From the NCBI RefSeq assembly GCF_900100355.1, contig NZ_FNFH01000006.1, positions 62,001-126,000 of the forward strand: 64,000 nucleotides of DNA, read 5' to 3'. Position 1 is the first letter of the stretch, and each line of letters starts with the position of its first letter. Under the pieces are notes generated by a model. It had not been told where the DNA came from. It worked only from the letters and a program-made list of their open reading frames with translations, and ran no database searches. The translations under genes were made by a program, and so were the position numbers. Origin of the DNA: Microbulbifer yueqingensis. Its GTDB lineage: Bacteria > Pseudomonadota > Gammaproteobacteria > Pseudomonadales > Cellvibrionaceae. Below, one piece after another: positions 23,965 through 33,826 of this stretch.

Positions 23965-26013
23965 TCAGTCGCGTTTGAAGAGGCCTTTGAACTTCTCTTT
24001 CAGTTCGTCGACTTTCTTCTCCACCTTTTCGCCGTACTTCTTCTCGGCCTTGTATTTCAGTTCCTCGCGCAGCAGGTCGTCGGTGCGGCGGGTGTCGGGT
24101 TTGCAGCTGCCGATGCCGGCGGTCTCGAACTCGCCCTTGCAGCGCAGCGGCAGCGGGCGGTTGCGCCAGCGGTCGTTCTGCACGCTGCAGCCGCTGTCGG
24201 AGGTGCGCTCGCCGGTGAGCGACAGGCCCAGGGCGAAGTCGAAGTCGGCCTTCTCCATGTTGACCTCGCCGTCGCCGGTCAGGGCGATGTTCTCTACCCC
24301 GGCCAGGATCTCCTGCACCTTCACCTGGTCGCCCTCAACCTTGATGTTCACGCGCAGGTCCTGCAGGCGGGTCTGGGCGGGCCAGTCCTGGTCGGGCAGC
24401 GGGGTCTTCTCGACGAAGCTCACCAGCTGGCACATGCCTTTCTCCAGGTTGAACGGCGCCAGCGCCAGCTGCTGGCTGGATACCTGTACCGCGGCGCGCA
24501 GGTTCTTCTGCAGGGCCTGGTCGGTCTTGCCCTTGGTCTGGGCGGCCCAGTTGACGGTGGACTTGCCGGATACCTGCACCCGGTCGCTGGGGAACAGCAC
24601 CTGCTGCACCTTGGAGATCTCCACCCCGACGAGGCCGCCGGTCATGTTGGCGGTGGCGACCTGGCCGCGGGCGTTGAACTGGCCGTTGGAGCTGAACTCG
24701 CCGTCGTAGATGTCGGCGCTCAGTTCCTGCAGCTGGTACAGGCCGTTGTCGATGTTCAGGCGCAGCAGCGGTGCGTCCAGCTGCAGCTCCAGCGCATTCA
24801 GGCGCTCCAGTGCCAGCTCGATATTGGCGTTGAAGCCGCGCATGGCGGTGAGCGGCAGTTCCACCGGCTCGGCGGGGGGCGCCTCCTGCTCGGGCTGTTG
24901 CTCTTCTTCCTGCGGTGCGGGCGGCGGCAGGTAGTCGTCCAGCACCAGGGCGCCGCCGCGCAGGGTCAGGTCGATACCGGGGATGTCCTCGTTGCGGAAC
25001 TGGGCGCTGCCGGCGAAGGCGGTGTCGTCCAGCTGCAGCTGCAGCGGGGTGAGGCTGATCTTCTTCTCGGTGCCCTCGATATTGGTTTCCATGCTGAACT
25101 TGCGCAGCGCCGAGCCGCTCTGGGTGACCAGCTCGGTACCGGTCACGTCCAGCCACGGGCGCAGCGGGTTGGCCTCGGCGTTCATGCTCAGCTGCAGCTG
25201 CCAGGGCTGGTCCGGGGCGGTGCGGCGCACGTGGCCGCGCAGGTAGAGCCGGGCCGCGGCCTCGCCACTCTTGGCGCGCAGCTCGAACGGCTGCAGGCGC
25301 AGGCCGTTCAGGCCCTCGTCCAGCGCCAGGCTGCTGTCCATCTTCAGCTCCACCGGTTGCTTCAGGGAGCTGCCGGCAACCTCGGCGCTGGCTTCCAGCT
25401 GGCCGACGTCACCACCGGGCACCAGGTTGTCGGCGGAGACGTGCAGTTTCTCCAGAGTGTACTGGGTGCCGGCCTTGGCGTCGCTGTAGTTCACTACGCC
25501 GTCCTCGATGCGCAGCTTCTCCAGCGCGATTTTCAGCTCTTCGGCGCCGGGCTCTTTCTCTTCCTCAACTTTCAGTTGCGGCGGCTCCTTGGCGTCGGCC
25601 TTGCGCTGCGCCTCCATGGCATCGGTCAGCAGTTCCCAGTTGCCCTTGCCCGACTCGTCCACGGTCAGGTCGATGCGCGGGCCCAGCAGCACTATCTCTT
25701 CCGCCTCGACGCGCTTTTTCAGCAGCGGCATCACCGCCACACCCACGGCGATCTTGTCGGCCTGTACCAGCGGCTGGTCGGGCGCCGGCAGAGGTGCCAG
25801 CTGCACGCCTTCCAGTTCCAGCGCCAGGCTGGGCCACAGCTGCCAGCCGATATCGCCGTCGAGCTTGAGGGCGATGCCCTGCTTCGCCGCCGCCTGTTCC
25901 AGCTGCGGCTTGTAGCGATTGATATCGATCCCGGTCAGCAGCCAGGCGGCAGCGCCGGCCAGCAGCAGGATGATAATGAGCAGGGCAATCAGTGTGTTCT
26001 TGATCCAGGCCAT
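23965..26013 (-). CDS. asmA: AsmA family inner-membrane anchored lipid-transport-like protein
   Basis: A 682-residue protein. The N-terminal membrane anchor ([19 protein letters not shown], residues 8-26) is followed at once by [17 protein letters not shown], the AsmA signature. The long periplasmic beta-rich body is interrupted by an acidic, proline-rich linker ([16 protein letters not shown], around residue 370), and the C-terminal AsmA-like repeat ends in a charged tail. AsmA-like proteins bridge the envelope and help maintain outer-membrane lipids. Size and order (asmA before mutY) fit the family. Confidence 0.92.
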   Translation of the reverse strand: MAWIKNTLIALLIIILLLAGAAAWLLTGIDINRYKPQLEQAAAKQGIALKLDGDIGWQLWPSLALELEGVQLAPLPAPDQPLVQADKIAVGVAVMPLLKKRVEAEEIVLLGPRIDLTVDESGKGNWELLTDAMEAQRKADAKEPPQLKVEEEKEPGAEELKIALEKLRIEDGVVNYSDAKAGTQYTLEKLHVSADNLVPGGDVGQLEASAEVAGSSLKQPVELKMDSSLALDEGLNGLRLQPFELRAKSGEAAARLYLRGHVRRTAPDQPWQLQLSMNAEANPLRPWLDVTGTELVTQSGSALRKFSMETNIEGTEKKISLTPLQLQLDDTAFAGSAQFRNEDIPGIDLTLRGGALVLDDYLPPPAPQEEEQQPEQEAPPAEPVELPLTAMRGFNANIELALERLNALELQLDAPLLRLNIDNGLYQLQELSADIYDGEFSSNGQFNARGQVATANMTGGLVGVEISKVQQVLFPSDRVQVSGKSTVNWAAQTKGKTDQALQKNLRAAVQVSSQQLALAPFNLEKGMCQLVSFVEKTPLPDQDWPAQTRLQDLRVNIKVEGDQVKVQEILAGVENIALTGDGEVNMEKADFDFALGLSLTGERTSDSGCSVQNDRWRNRPLPLRCKGEFETAGIGSCKPDTRRTDDLLREELKYKAEKKYGEKVEKKVDELKEKFKGLFKRD

Positions 26014-26200
26014 GGAGTGGGTGATCCCTGTGGTTGTCTGTGTGCGTGAAAGTTATTTTCGCGTTGGGCAGGTGGCGTCACACCTGCGCGTGGTTCTTCG
26101 TTAGTTGGGCAATTGTAGGAAAAAACGGTTCCGCGGGATACGAAACGGCTCTCAGGCGGGCAGATTGCGGGGATTGGTGAGGTTGGGGCGGGAAAAGATT

Positions 26201-26231
26201 CCGCCCGGCCGCGATGGCGGCGACCGGGCGG
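26201..26231 (-). terminator. GC-rich hairpin after the TonB receptor gene
   Basis: An inverted repeat CCGCCCGG/CCGGGCGG with a GC-rich interior lies downstream of the receptor stop. On the minus strand it is followed by AATCTTTTCC, a modest T-tract. Confidence 0.6.
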
Positions 26232-26258
26232 GGTGCTGTCAGTGCTGGAGCGGCGGGC

Positions 26259-28406
26259 TCAGAACAGGAAGCGCACGCCGGCCTCGACGCTGCGGCCGGG
26301 TTCGGGGGCGAAGTCCCGCAGCAGCGAGGTAGAGTTGCGGATCTCCTCGTCCAGCAGGTTGCGGGCGCTGGCGAACAGCACCGCGTCGCTGCCGCCGACC
26401 TCAACGTTGTAGCGCGCACTCAGGTCCATGCGGGTGTAGCCCGCGGTCTCCTCCTCGAAGGCGCCCGGGTGGTCCTGGTCGAAGGCGTGGGTGGTGCGCC
26501 ACTCCCAGTTCCACTGGCCGTAGTCACCGCCCAGGGCCAGGCCGGTGCGCAGCGGCGGCATGCGCGGCACGTCACGGCTCTCGCCATCGATTACTGCCTC
26601 GTCGAACTGGGCGCGCACGCTGTCGCCAAACAGGCTCAGGTAGTGGCCGCCGGCCAGCGGGAATTTCACCGAGGCCTCGGCGCCGTAGAAGGTGGCGTCG
26701 CGGTTGCCGTAGGCGTAGATGGGGAACTCGCTCTCCAGGTCTTCCAGGCCGGTGTTCTGGGCGTAGATGTAGTCGGCCACGCGGTTGTAGAACACGCTGG
26801 CCTCCAGCCGCGCGGCGTGCCAGCCGCTGGCCTCCTCGTTGTGGTGGTGGTAGCCCAGCTCCCAGTTCACCGAGTTCTCGGTATCAAGTTCCGGGTTGCC
26901 GAGGATATAGCGCGACTCCGCCAGGTGGGCGCCGTCGGCGTAGAGCTCCTCGGCCACCGGGGCGCGCTCGGCGCTGGTGAGGCCCAGGCTCACGTGCTGG
27001 TGTTCGGCCAGGAAGTACTGCAGCGCGGCGCTGGCGCCCAGCAGGTTGAAGTCGCGGTCTTCGCTCACTTCAGGGCTCACTTCCACCCGCTCCAGGCGCG
27101 CGCCCAGGTCCAGGTGCCAGTCGCCCCAGCTGCGCTCCTTCATGGTGAAGGCGCCGGCGCTGCGGGTGACCGAGGGCTCGATAAAGGCCTCATCGCCGAT
27201 GGCGGCGTAGTCCTTCTCCGACAGCTGCAGGCCGTAGGCGCCGCGCCAGGGGCCGCCGTCGTCGTGGGTGAGCTCCAGGCGGCTCTCCCAGGCGTCGTTG
27301 GTGAAGCGGGTGCCCGGCTCGCCGGCCTCGATCTCGGTGTGCTCGTAGTCGTTGTGGCCCAGGCGGAAGCTGAGCTTGTCCCAGTAGGTGTGGTCGAAGC
27401 GGTGCTCGCCCTTCAGGTCGTAGCGGGTCTGGGCCATATCGATGCGCACGGCCTCCGGGGTCTCTTCCCCCGCGTGGGCCGCGTGCTCCTCGGCGGTCTC
27501 GCCCGCGTGCACTTCCTCCTCGTGGGCGTGGGTGCCGAAGGGAATGCCGTAGTTCTTGCCGGTCCTGTTCACCGACAGGCCCACAAAACCGCTGTCGGTT
27601 ATCCAGGAGGCGCCGCCGCTGTAGCTGTGGCCGCGGCCGCTGGTGTTGCCCACGTAACCGTCGGTGTTGAATTCCTCTTCCTCGGCATGCACCTCGCCGG
27701 CGACCGGCTCTTCACCGGCGTGCGCCTCTTCCCCGTGCTCTTCATGGTGGAGGATGGCCAGGCCGGGGATCTGGGTGTCGCCGTTCTCACGGTAGGTGCC
27801 ATCCAGGTACCAGGCCAGCTGGCCGGTGCCGCCTTTCATGCGGAAGACGCCGGCGTCCTGGCGGTTGCCGGTGTCGTGGCGCATCTCCAGCGCCCCCTCC
27901 ACCTTCTCGGGCACCCGGGTGGGGATGCGGCCGTCGATCACGTTCACCACGCCGCCGATGGCGCCGCTGCCGTAGCGCAGGGCGGCCGGGCCGCGCAGTA
28001 TCTCGATGCGTTTCGCCAGCAGGGCCTCCACGCTGCTGGCGTGGTCGGCGCTGGTGTTGGAGGCGTCGGCCACGTCCAGGTTGTCGTTCAGTACCTTCAC
28101 CCGGTTGGCGGACTGGCCACGGATCACCGGCAGCCCCACGCCGCCGCCGAAGGAGGCGTTGGCCACGCCCGGTTGGCCGCGCAGGGTATCGCCCAGGGTG
28201 GCGGCGGCCTTGTCGCGCAGCTCGTCGCCGGCCAGCACCGACACGGGCGCGGCCACGGCGTCGGCGGGCTTGTCCAGCGGCGATACGGTGACGTTCACTT
28301 CCTCCAGCGAGGAAGCGGTGCTGCCCTGCTGTTGGGCCTGGGCACTGATGGCGGATACGGTCAGCGCGCCGGCCACGGCCAGCGCCAGTTTGTTGGTCTT
28401 GTACAT
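26259..28406 (-). CDS. znuD: TonB-dependent outer-membrane receptor, probably zinc uptake (ZnuD-like)
   Basis: A 715-residue receptor. It has a signal peptide (residues 1-24, ending AQA) and a plug domain with the GSGAIGGVVNVID motif typical of TonB receptors. The 22-strand barrel ends in aromatic GVRFLF. Two loops are rich in His, Glu and Asp: HHEEHGEEAHAGEEP near residue 225-245 and THAHEEEVHAGETAEEHAAH near 290-315. Such loops are the hallmark of ZnuD zinc receptors, which capture metal at the surface. The preceding gene encodes a small exported His-containing protein, supporting a metal role. Copper or another metal is possible. I found no clear Zur box by eye. Confidence 0.85.
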   Translation of the reverse strand: MYKTNKLALAVAGALTVSAISAQAQQQGSTASSLEEVNVTVSPLDKPADAVAAPVSVLAGDELRDKAAATLGDTLRGQPGVANASFGGGVGLPVIRGQSANRVKVLNDNLDVADASNTSADHASSVEALLAKRIEILRGPAALRYGSGAIGGVVNVIDGRIPTRVPEKVEGALEMRHDTGNRQDAGVFRMKGGTGQLAWYLDGTYRENGDTQIPGLAILHHEEHGEEAHAGEEPVAGEVHAEEEEFNTDGYVGNTSGRGHSYSGGASWITDSGFVGLSVNRTGKNYGIPFGTHAHEEEVHAGETAEEHAAHAGEETPEAVRIDMAQTRYDLKGEHRFDHTYWDKLSFRLGHNDYEHTEIEAGEPGTRFTNDAWESRLELTHDDGGPWRGAYGLQLSEKDYAAIGDEAFIEPSVTRSAGAFTMKERSWGDWHLDLGARLERVEVSPEVSEDRDFNLLGASAALQYFLAEHQHVSLGLTSAERAPVAEELYADGAHLAESRYILGNPELDTENSVNWELGYHHHNEEASGWHAARLEASVFYNRVADYIYAQNTGLEDLESEFPIYAYGNRDATFYGAEASVKFPLAGGHYLSLFGDSVRAQFDEAVIDGESRDVPRMPPLRTGLALGGDYGQWNWEWRTTHAFDQDHPGAFEEETAGYTRMDLSARYNVEVGGSDAVLFASARNLLDEEIRNSTSLLRDFAPEPGRSVEAGVRFLF

Positions 28407-28563
28407 GCGTTGTTATTCCTGTCGCACCGGGTGTGTGCGCCGCCCCTCTCTGTGCCTGGGTGGCGGACGCGCATCGCCGGGATTCTCAATTTCCTGGATC
28501 GGCATCGGGCCGCACGCGCAGGCGCGCCGGGCGGATTACCGGATCAATGGCTGCTTCGAGTTA

Positions 28564-28851
28564 TCAGTGGGACAGAAGGGCGGGGGGACCGCGGGCGGTC
28601 TGGCGCTCGGGCTGGCTGTCGCCGGGCACCGGGGCGCTCTGGCGCAGGTAGCCGGTCACGGCCAGGGGCAGGGCAACGCGGTACTCGTTGCCAGCGGCGG
28701 TGGACAGCTGGTGGAAGGACAGGTCGCACAGCTCGTGCGAGGGATCCACGAAATGGACATGCTCCGCCAAAATCGGCTGCGCTGACAGCAGGGCCATCAG
28801 GAGCAGCAGCGCGGTCCACAGGTTGGACTTATGGCGGGGGTGTCTGTTCAT
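28564..28851 (-). CDS. small exported His/Cys protein beside the zinc-type receptor
   Basis: A 95-residue protein if started at the ATG at 28851 (MNRHPRHKSNLWTALLLLMA). A signal sequence or anchor (WTALLLLMALLSAQPILA) is followed by EHVHFVDPSHELCDLSFHQL, with several His and one Cys that could bind metal. It resembles short DUF2946-like proteins near metal transporters. It precedes the TonB receptor in the same direction by 157 bp. A longer TTG start at 28881 is possible but has no better ribosome site. Confidence 0.7.
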   Translation of the reverse strand: MNRHPRHKSNLWTALLLLMALLSAQPILAEHVHFVDPSHELCDLSFHQLSTAAGNEYRVALPLAVTGYLRQSAPVPGDSQPERQTARGPPALLSH

Positions 28852-28906
28852 GGCTGGTATCATATCCGGCAAATGCCGCAAATCAAGTTACACATGACAC
28901 TATCCG

Positions 28907-28935
28907 GTCACAGCGGCGGCATTTATCTCTATAAT
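28907..28935 (+). promoter_or_regulatory. candidate sigma-70 promoter for hisB
   Basis: GTCACA and TATAAT are separated by 17 nt. The -10 box is perfect and lies about 70 bp before hisB, in the divergent gap with the metal-related gene. No his attenuator leader peptide with a His run was seen. Confidence 0.55.
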
Positions 28936-29003
28936 TCGCGCCTCTATTTCGAAGCATTTGCTTAAATATTCCCGCAACGGACCATATAAGGACCGCACCG
29001 CCT

Positions 29004-29591
29004 ATGCGCAAGGCCAGCGTCAACCGCGATACCCTCGAAACCAAGATCAAGGTCAGCCTGGATGTGGACGGCCAGGGCAGTGGCACCTTCGATACCGGCG
29101 TGCCGTTTCTCGAGCATATGCTCGACCAGATCGCCCGCCACGGCATGATCGACCTGGACATCACCTGCGACGGCGACACCCATATCGACGACCACCACAC
29201 GGTGGAGGACATCGGCATCACCCTGGGCAAGGCCATCGCCCAGGCGATCGGCGACAAGAAGGGCATGACCCGCTACGGCCACGCCTATGTGCCGCTGGAC
29301 GAGGCCCTGTCCCGGGTGGTGATCGACTTCTCCGGCCGCCCCGGCCTGGTGATGAACGTGCCGTTTACGCAGAAGCGCGTCGGCAATTTCGATACCGAGC
29401 TGGTCTACGAGTTCTTCCAGGGCTTCGTGAACCACGCGCTGGTGACCGTGCATATCGACTGCCTGCGCGGCCACAACGTCCACCACCAGGTGGAGACCGT
29501 ATTCAAGGCCTTCGGCCGCGCCCTGCGTATGGCGCTGGCGGAAGATCCGCGCATGGCCGGCACCATGCCGTCCACCAAGGGCGTGCTGTAA
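29004..29591 (+). CDS. hisB: imidazoleglycerol-phosphate dehydratase HisB
   Basis: A 195-residue monofunctional enzyme of histidine synthesis that dehydrates imidazole glycerol phosphate. It has the two metal-binding His motifs typical of the family ([24 protein letters not shown] near residues 35-75, and the symmetric GHNVHHQVE near 152-162). It lacks the phosphatase domain of the enteric bifunctional HisB. It is the first gene of hisB-hisH-hisA-hisF. Confidence 0.98.
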   Translation: MRKASVNRDTLETKIKVSLDVDGQGSGTFDTGVPFLEHMLDQIARHGMIDLDITCDGDTHIDDHHTVEDIGITLGKAIAQAIGDKKGMTRYGHAYVPLDEALSRVVIDFSGRPGLVMNVPFTQKRVGNFDTELVYEFFQGFVNHALVTVHIDCLRGHNVHHQVETVFKAFGRALRMALAEDPRMAGTMPSTKGVL

Positions 29592-29642
29592 AGAGCGCGC
29601 GCGACCGGAGAGGGACCAGGAGAGGCAGCAGGGGATAGATAG

Positions 29643-30305
29643 GTGCAGAAAATCGCAGTACTCGACTACGGCATGGGCAACCTGCACTCGGTGGCCAGCG
29701 CGCTGCAGAAGGTGGCGTCGGGCGACGAGGTGGTGCTGGCCAGCGAGCCTGCCCAGGCCGAGGGAGCCGACCGGCTGCTGGTACCCGGCGTGGGCGCCAT
29801 CCGCGACTGCATGGCCGGCTTCACCGACGCCGGCTTCGCGCCGCTGTTGAAAGACGCCATCGACTCCGGCCTGCCGGTGCTGGGAATCTGTGTGGGCATG
29901 CAGATCATGATGCGCCACAGCGAGGAGAACAACGGCGTCGACTGCCTGGGCATCTTCCCGGAGCCGGTAAAATTTTTCGGCAATGACCTGATGGAGAAAG
30001 AACCGGTTGGCGCCCGCGGCTCAAGGTTAAAAGTCCCGCATATGGGCTGGAACCAGGTGTGGCAGAAGCAGGACCATCCGCTGTGGAATGGCATCGGGGA
30101 CGGCAGCCGTTTCTATTTCGTCCACAGTTTCTATGTACCAGCGGAAAATAATCCGGACCTGGCCGGGCAGTCCGAATACGGCGTATCCCTGGCCGCCGCT
30201 GTGGCGCGGAGCAATATCTTCGCCACCCAGTTCCACCCGGAGAAGAGCGCCGATAACGGCCTGCAGCTGCTGAAGAATTTCACCGGCTGGGACGGTAAAG
30301 CTTAA
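29643..30305 (+). CDS. hisH: imidazole glycerol phosphate synthase glutaminase subunit HisH
   Basis: A 220-residue class I glutamine amidotransferase that feeds ammonia to HisF. It begins AVLDYGMGNLHSV, has the nucleophile Cys in GICVGMQ (about residue 83) and the His-Glu pair in FHPEKS near the C-terminus. The start is GTG at 29643, preceded by a G-rich ribosome site. It follows hisB by 51 bp. Confidence 0.97.
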   Translation: MQKIAVLDYGMGNLHSVASALQKVASGDEVVLASEPAQAEGADRLLVPGVGAIRDCMAGFTDAGFAPLLKDAIDSGLPVLGICVGMQIMMRHSEENNGVDCLGIFPEPVKFFGNDLMEKEPVGARGSRLKVPHMGWNQVWQKQDHPLWNGIGDGSRFYFVHSFYVPAENNPDLAGQSEYGVSLAAAVARSNIFATQFHPEKSADNGLQLLKNFTGWDGKA

Positions 30306-30311
30306 TTACCC

Positions 30312-30385
30312 GTAGGAGCGGCCGCTGGCCGCGACCACCCCGGTGGTTTCTGTGAACCGCTATCGCGGCCAGCGGCCGCTCCTAC
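30312..30385. repeat. inverted pair of GTAG-headed REP palindromes inside the his operon
   Basis: A forward copy at 30312-30334 and a reverse copy at 30363-30385 face each other across 28 bp in the hisH-hisA gap. Together they could fold into one long hairpin in the his mRNA. Confidence 0.85.
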
Positions 30386-30428
30386 AACGAACGCATATTT
30401 TGATTCACCGCCGACAGAAAGACCGAAC

Positions 30429-31160
30429 ATGATTGTAATTCCCGCGATCGACTTGAAAGACGGCCAGTGCGTGCGCCTGCGCCAGGGCGAGATGGAAGAC
30501 GCCACGGTATTCTCCGACGACCCGCTGGCCACCGCGCAGCACTGGGTGGACCAGGGCGCGCGCCGCCTGCACCTGGTGGACCTGAACGGTGCCTTTGCCG
30601 GCAACCCGGTCAACGGCGAGGCGGTGAATGCCATCGCGAAGGCCTTCCCCGACCTGCCGGTGCAAATCGGCGGCGGTATCCGCGACCTCAAGACCATCGA
30701 GCGCTACCTGGATGCGGGCGTTACCTGGGCCATTATCGGCACCGCCGCGGTGAAGAACCCGGAACTGGTGCGCGAGGCCTGCCGCGAGTTCGAGGGCCAC
30801 ATCATCGTGGGCCTGGACGCGAAGGACGGCCTGGTGGCCACCGAGGGCTGGGCCGAGGTGTCCGACCAGCAGGCCACCGAGATGGCCAAGCGCTTCGAGG
30901 ACTGCGGTGTGAGCGCCATCGTCTACACCGACATCGCCCGCGACGGCATGATGCAGGGCGTCAACGTGCCCGCTACCGTGGAGCTGGCGCGCGCGGTGCG
31001 GGTGCCCATCATCGCCTCGGGCGGGGTCAGCTCCATCGACGATATCCGCGAGCTGCTGGAGGCCGGCGATATCTACGGGGCCATCACCGGCCGCGCCATC
31101 TACGAAGACAAGCTGGACCTGGGCGAGGCGCAGAAACTCTGCGACGAGTGGGGCAAGTAA
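30429..31160 (+). CDS. hisA: phosphoribosyl-ProFAR isomerase HisA
   Basis: A 243-residue TIM-barrel isomerase of histidine synthesis. It begins [17 protein letters not shown] with the catalytic Asp8, has the phosphate-binding loops QIGGGIRDL and [10 protein letters not shown], and the second catalytic Asp in YTDIARDGM. Length is standard. It follows the REP pair after hisH and precedes hisF by 19 bp. Confidence 0.98.
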   Translation: MIVIPAIDLKDGQCVRLRQGEMEDATVFSDDPLATAQHWVDQGARRLHLVDLNGAFAGNPVNGEAVNAIAKAFPDLPVQIGGGIRDLKTIERYLDAGVTWAIIGTAAVKNPELVREACREFEGHIIVGLDAKDGLVATEGWAEVSDQQATEMAKRFEDCGVSAIVYTDIARDGMMQGVNVPATVELARAVRVPIIASGGVSSIDDIRELLEAGDIYGAITGRAIYEDKLDLGEAQKLCDEWGK

Positions 31161-31179
31161 GGGGCGAAGGTAAAAAGAT

Positions 31180-31938
31180 ATGCTGGCCAAACGCATCATC
31201 CCCTGCCTGGACGTGGACGCCGGGCGCGTGGTCAAGGGCGTGAACTTTGTCGATATCCGCGATGCCGGCGACCCGGTGGAGATCGCCCGGCGCTACAACG
31301 AGGCGGGCGCGGACGAGATCACCTTCCTCGACATCACCGCCACCCACGAGGAGCGCGACACCACCCTGCACACCGTGGAGCAGATGGCCGCGCAGGTATT
31401 TATCCCGCTGACCGTCGGTGGGGGTGTGCGCACCCTGCAGGATATCCGCAACCTGCTGAATGCCGGCGCCGACAAGACGGCCATCAATTCCGCCGCGGTG
31501 AAAAACCCCGAGTTCGTGCGCGAGGCGGCCGAGCGCTTCGGCCGCCAGTGCATCGTGGTGGCCATCGATGCCAAGCAGGTAGGTGACGGCAAGTGGGAGA
31601 TCTTCACCCACGGCGGCCGCAAGCCCACCGGCATCGACGCGGTGGAGTGGGCGAAGAAAATGGCCGACATGGGCGCCGGGGAAATCCTGCTCACCAGCAT
31701 GGATCGCGACGGCACCAAGAACGGTTTCGACCTGGCGCTCACCCGCGCGGTGTCCGACGCGGTGCCGGTACCGGTGATCGCGTCCGGCGGCGTGGGAAAT
31801 TTACAGCACCTGGCCGACGGCGTACTCGAGGGCGGCGCTGACGCGGTACTGGCGGCCAGCATCTTCCATTTCGGCGAGTACACCATCGCCGAGGCGAAGC
31901 AGTATATGCAGGACGCGGGGATTGAGATGCGGTTGTAG
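31180..31938 (+). CDS. hisF: imidazole glycerol phosphate synthase cyclase subunit HisF
   Basis: A 252-residue TIM-barrel cyclase partner of HisH. It begins [19 protein letters not shown] with catalytic Asp11, and shows [22 protein letters not shown], and [12 protein letters not shown] with catalytic Asp near 130. Motifs and length are complete. It closes the local his cluster; hisI/hisE are not in the window. Confidence 0.98.
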   Translation: MLAKRIIPCLDVDAGRVVKGVNFVDIRDAGDPVEIARRYNEAGADEITFLDITATHEERDTTLHTVEQMAAQVFIPLTVGGGVRTLQDIRNLLNAGADKTAINSAAVKNPEFVREAAERFGRQCIVVAIDAKQVGDGKWEIFTHGGRKPTGIDAVEWAKKMADMGAGEILLTSMDRDGTKNGFDLALTRAVSDAVPVPVIASGGVGNLQHLADGVLEGGADAVLAASIFHFGEYTIAEAKQYMQDAGIEMRL

Positions 31939-31962
31939 TCCGCATTATCTGGTACCGCAGTA

Positions 31963-32075
31963 TCGCGGCCATGGGCCGCTCCTACAATTTCGCTAGAACT
32001 AATTGCGTCGCGGCCAGCGGCCGCTCCTGGGTTTTCGACGGCTTGCGCCGGGTCGCGGCCAACGGCCGCTCCTAC
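31963..32075 (-). repeat. three tandem GTAG-headed REP copies after hisF
   Basis: All three copies are in minus orientation: 31963-31985 (CATG centre), 32008-32030 (head degraded to CCAGGAGC) and 32053-32075 (centre CCAACGG, breaking the palindrome by one base). They lie between hisF and the hydrolase gene. Confidence 0.85.
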
Positions 32076-32138
32076 GGGAGGGGCGGAAACGGCGGGTACC
32101 AGGATTCCCAAGCCGCCAAAATGCAGTAACATGGACTC

Positions 32139-33113
32139 ATGGATCTACTGCAGGAATTCTCCGCCGTTGAGCACAGTCCGGTCTTCACTCGCCCGGACTT
32201 CTCGGCATTGCGCAACAAGCTGGCGCCGCTGGACTTCAGTGGCTGCGAGCTGCTGCCCGCCCTGCAGGAATACCGCAATTTCTACCAGCTGAATTTTCCC
32301 CAGGCGAGCAAGACCGGTGTCGGCACTTTCGATGTGGCCGGGTTCCAGCTGGTGGCCCAGTACTGGCTGCTGGAAAAGCCGAAAGGCACGCTGTTTATCT
32401 GTCACGGCTATTTTGACCACACGGGAATTTACGGCGCGGCCATCCGCTTCGGGCTGGAGCGCGGCTTTAACGTGGTGATCTTCGATTTCCCCGGCCATGG
32501 CCTGTCGAGCGGGGAGCGCGTGGCGATCGACTCCTTCCTGCAGTACCGCCAGGTGCTGGGCGCGCTGCTGCATATTGCCCGCGACCGCCTGCCGGGGCCC
32601 TGGCATGCCATGGGCCAGAGTACCGGCGGTGCGGCACTGCTGGCCTATATGCAGTACAGCCGCTGGCAGCCGTTCGATAAGGTGATGCTGCTGGCCCCAC
32701 TGGTGCGCCCGGCGCGCTGGCATGTGCGCAAGTGGATGTTCTACCTGGGGCGCTTCTTCATGGTGGCTCCCAACCGCGGCTTCAATATCAATACCCACGA
32801 CGCCGAGTTCGCGCGCCGCCAGGCCCACCGCGACCCGCTGCAGTCGCCGGTGATGTCCATGCGCTGGCTGGCGGCCATGGTGGACTGGCTGAAGACCTTC
32901 CCCAGGACCGCGGTCAACCACAAGCGGATCCTGGTGATCCAGGGCACCGGCGACGAGACGGTGTCCTGGCGCTACAACATGCGCGCCATCCGCGACCGCT
33001 TCCCCAACAGCAAGCGGGTCATTATCCGCGGCGCCCGCCACCAGATGATCAACGAGACCCAGCCCTACCGGCACCAGATCCTGTCGGCGCTGGATGACTG
33101 GTTGATGCGCTGA
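32139..33113 (+). CDS. alpha/beta hydrolase, lysophospholipase-like
   Basis: A 324-residue serine hydrolase. HGYFDHTGIYGAAIR near residue 88 is the oxyanion region, GQSTGG near 163 is the nucleophile elbow, an Asp lies in QGTGDETVSW near 270, and a His in RGARHQMINE near 295. The pattern resembles PldB/YqiA-type lysophospholipases and monoglyceride lipases. No signal peptide is present, so it is probably cytoplasmic or peripheral. Substrate is not known. Confidence 0.88.
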   Translation: MDLLQEFSAVEHSPVFTRPDFSALRNKLAPLDFSGCELLPALQEYRNFYQLNFPQASKTGVGTFDVAGFQLVAQYWLLEKPKGTLFICHGYFDHTGIYGAAIRFGLERGFNVVIFDFPGHGLSSGERVAIDSFLQYRQVLGALLHIARDRLPGPWHAMGQSTGGAALLAYMQYSRWQPFDKVMLLAPLVRPARWHVRKWMFYLGRFFMVAPNRGFNINTHDAEFARRQAHRDPLQSPVMSMRWLAAMVDWLKTFPRTAVNHKRILVIQGTGDETVSWRYNMRAIRDRFPNSKRVIIRGARHQMINETQPYRHQILSALDDWLMR

Positions 33114-33167
33114 TCGCCGGGCCCGGGCCAGGCAAAAGATTCAAGAAGTGAGGGAAAAGGAGTTCCC

Positions 33168-33797
33168 ATGTTGCACACCCTGCACCGCAGTTCTGCGGTC
33201 ATCATCGCCCTGTTCGCGCTTTTCCATATCGCCAACCACGGAGCTGCCGTGGCCGGTGTCGAAGCCCATATCCAGTTGATGGAAAACCTGCGGCGGGTGT
33301 ACCGGTTACCGCTGGTGGAGGCACTGCTGGTCGGCTGTGTGCTTTTCCAGGTGTGCTCGGGGCTCTACTTCGTGATCCGCCGCTTCGGCGAGCGCCACGA
33401 TTTCTTCGACCGGCTGCAGGCCATCTCGGGCTGCTACCTGGCGTTCTTCCTGCTGGTGCACGTGAGCGCGGTGTTGTTCGGGCGGGGGCTGCTGGGGCTG
33501 GATACCAACTTCTTCTACGCCGCCGCGGGCATGCACGTGTTTCCCTACTCGCTGTTCTTCCTGCCCTATTACTTCCTGGCGGTGGCCGCCATCTTCGCCC
33601 ACCTGGCCTGCGCCGCCCACTGGCTGTTGCGCAACCGCCTTGATACGGCAGTGCGGGACCGGGTGGGTTACGGGATGTGCGTGGCCGGCCTGGTGCTGTC
33701 GGCGGTGATCATCACGGCCTTTGCCGGCGGCTTTGCGGAAGTGAAAATCCCCGGCGAATACCTGGCCACTTACGGCCAGGCCGAGGGCACCCTGTAG
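33168..33797 (+). CDS. b-type cytochrome-like integral membrane protein
   Basis: A 209-residue protein with about five membrane helices. His residues lie at helix positions suited to heme: FHIANHGAAV near residue 20, FFLLVHVSAVLFG near 100, and FAHLACAAHWLL near 145. The arrangement recalls succinate dehydrogenase/fumarate reductase cytochrome b subunits, but no flavoprotein or iron-sulfur partner is adjacent. It is headed by a good AAGGAG ribosome site. The stop codon TAG is part of the GTAG head of a REP element. Confidence 0.65.
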   Translation: MLHTLHRSSAVIIALFALFHIANHGAAVAGVEAHIQLMENLRRVYRLPLVEALLVGCVLFQVCSGLYFVIRRFGERHDFFDRLQAISGCYLAFFLLVHVSAVLFGRGLLGLDTNFFYAAAGMHVFPYSLFFLPYYFLAVAAIFAHLACAAHWLLRNRLDTAVRDRVGYGMCVAGLVLSAVIITAFAGGFAEVKIPGEYLATYGQAEGTL

Positions 33798-33816
33798 GAG
33801 CGGCCCATGGCCGCGA
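33794..33816 (+). repeat. GTAG-headed REP overlapping a stop codon
   Basis: A forward-oriented copy with the CCATGG centre begins inside the last codon of the membrane protein gene. Its GTAG supplies the TAG stop. Confidence 0.85.
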
Positions 33817-33826
33817 CAACTCCCTA

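Noticed and set aside
22620..28934. Very long open frames on the plus strand opposite mutY, asmA and the TonB receptor (351 to 906 codons)
   Set aside because: They mirror high-GC genes with clear domains on the minus strand and read as Gly/Ala/Val/Leu-rich shadows without motifs.
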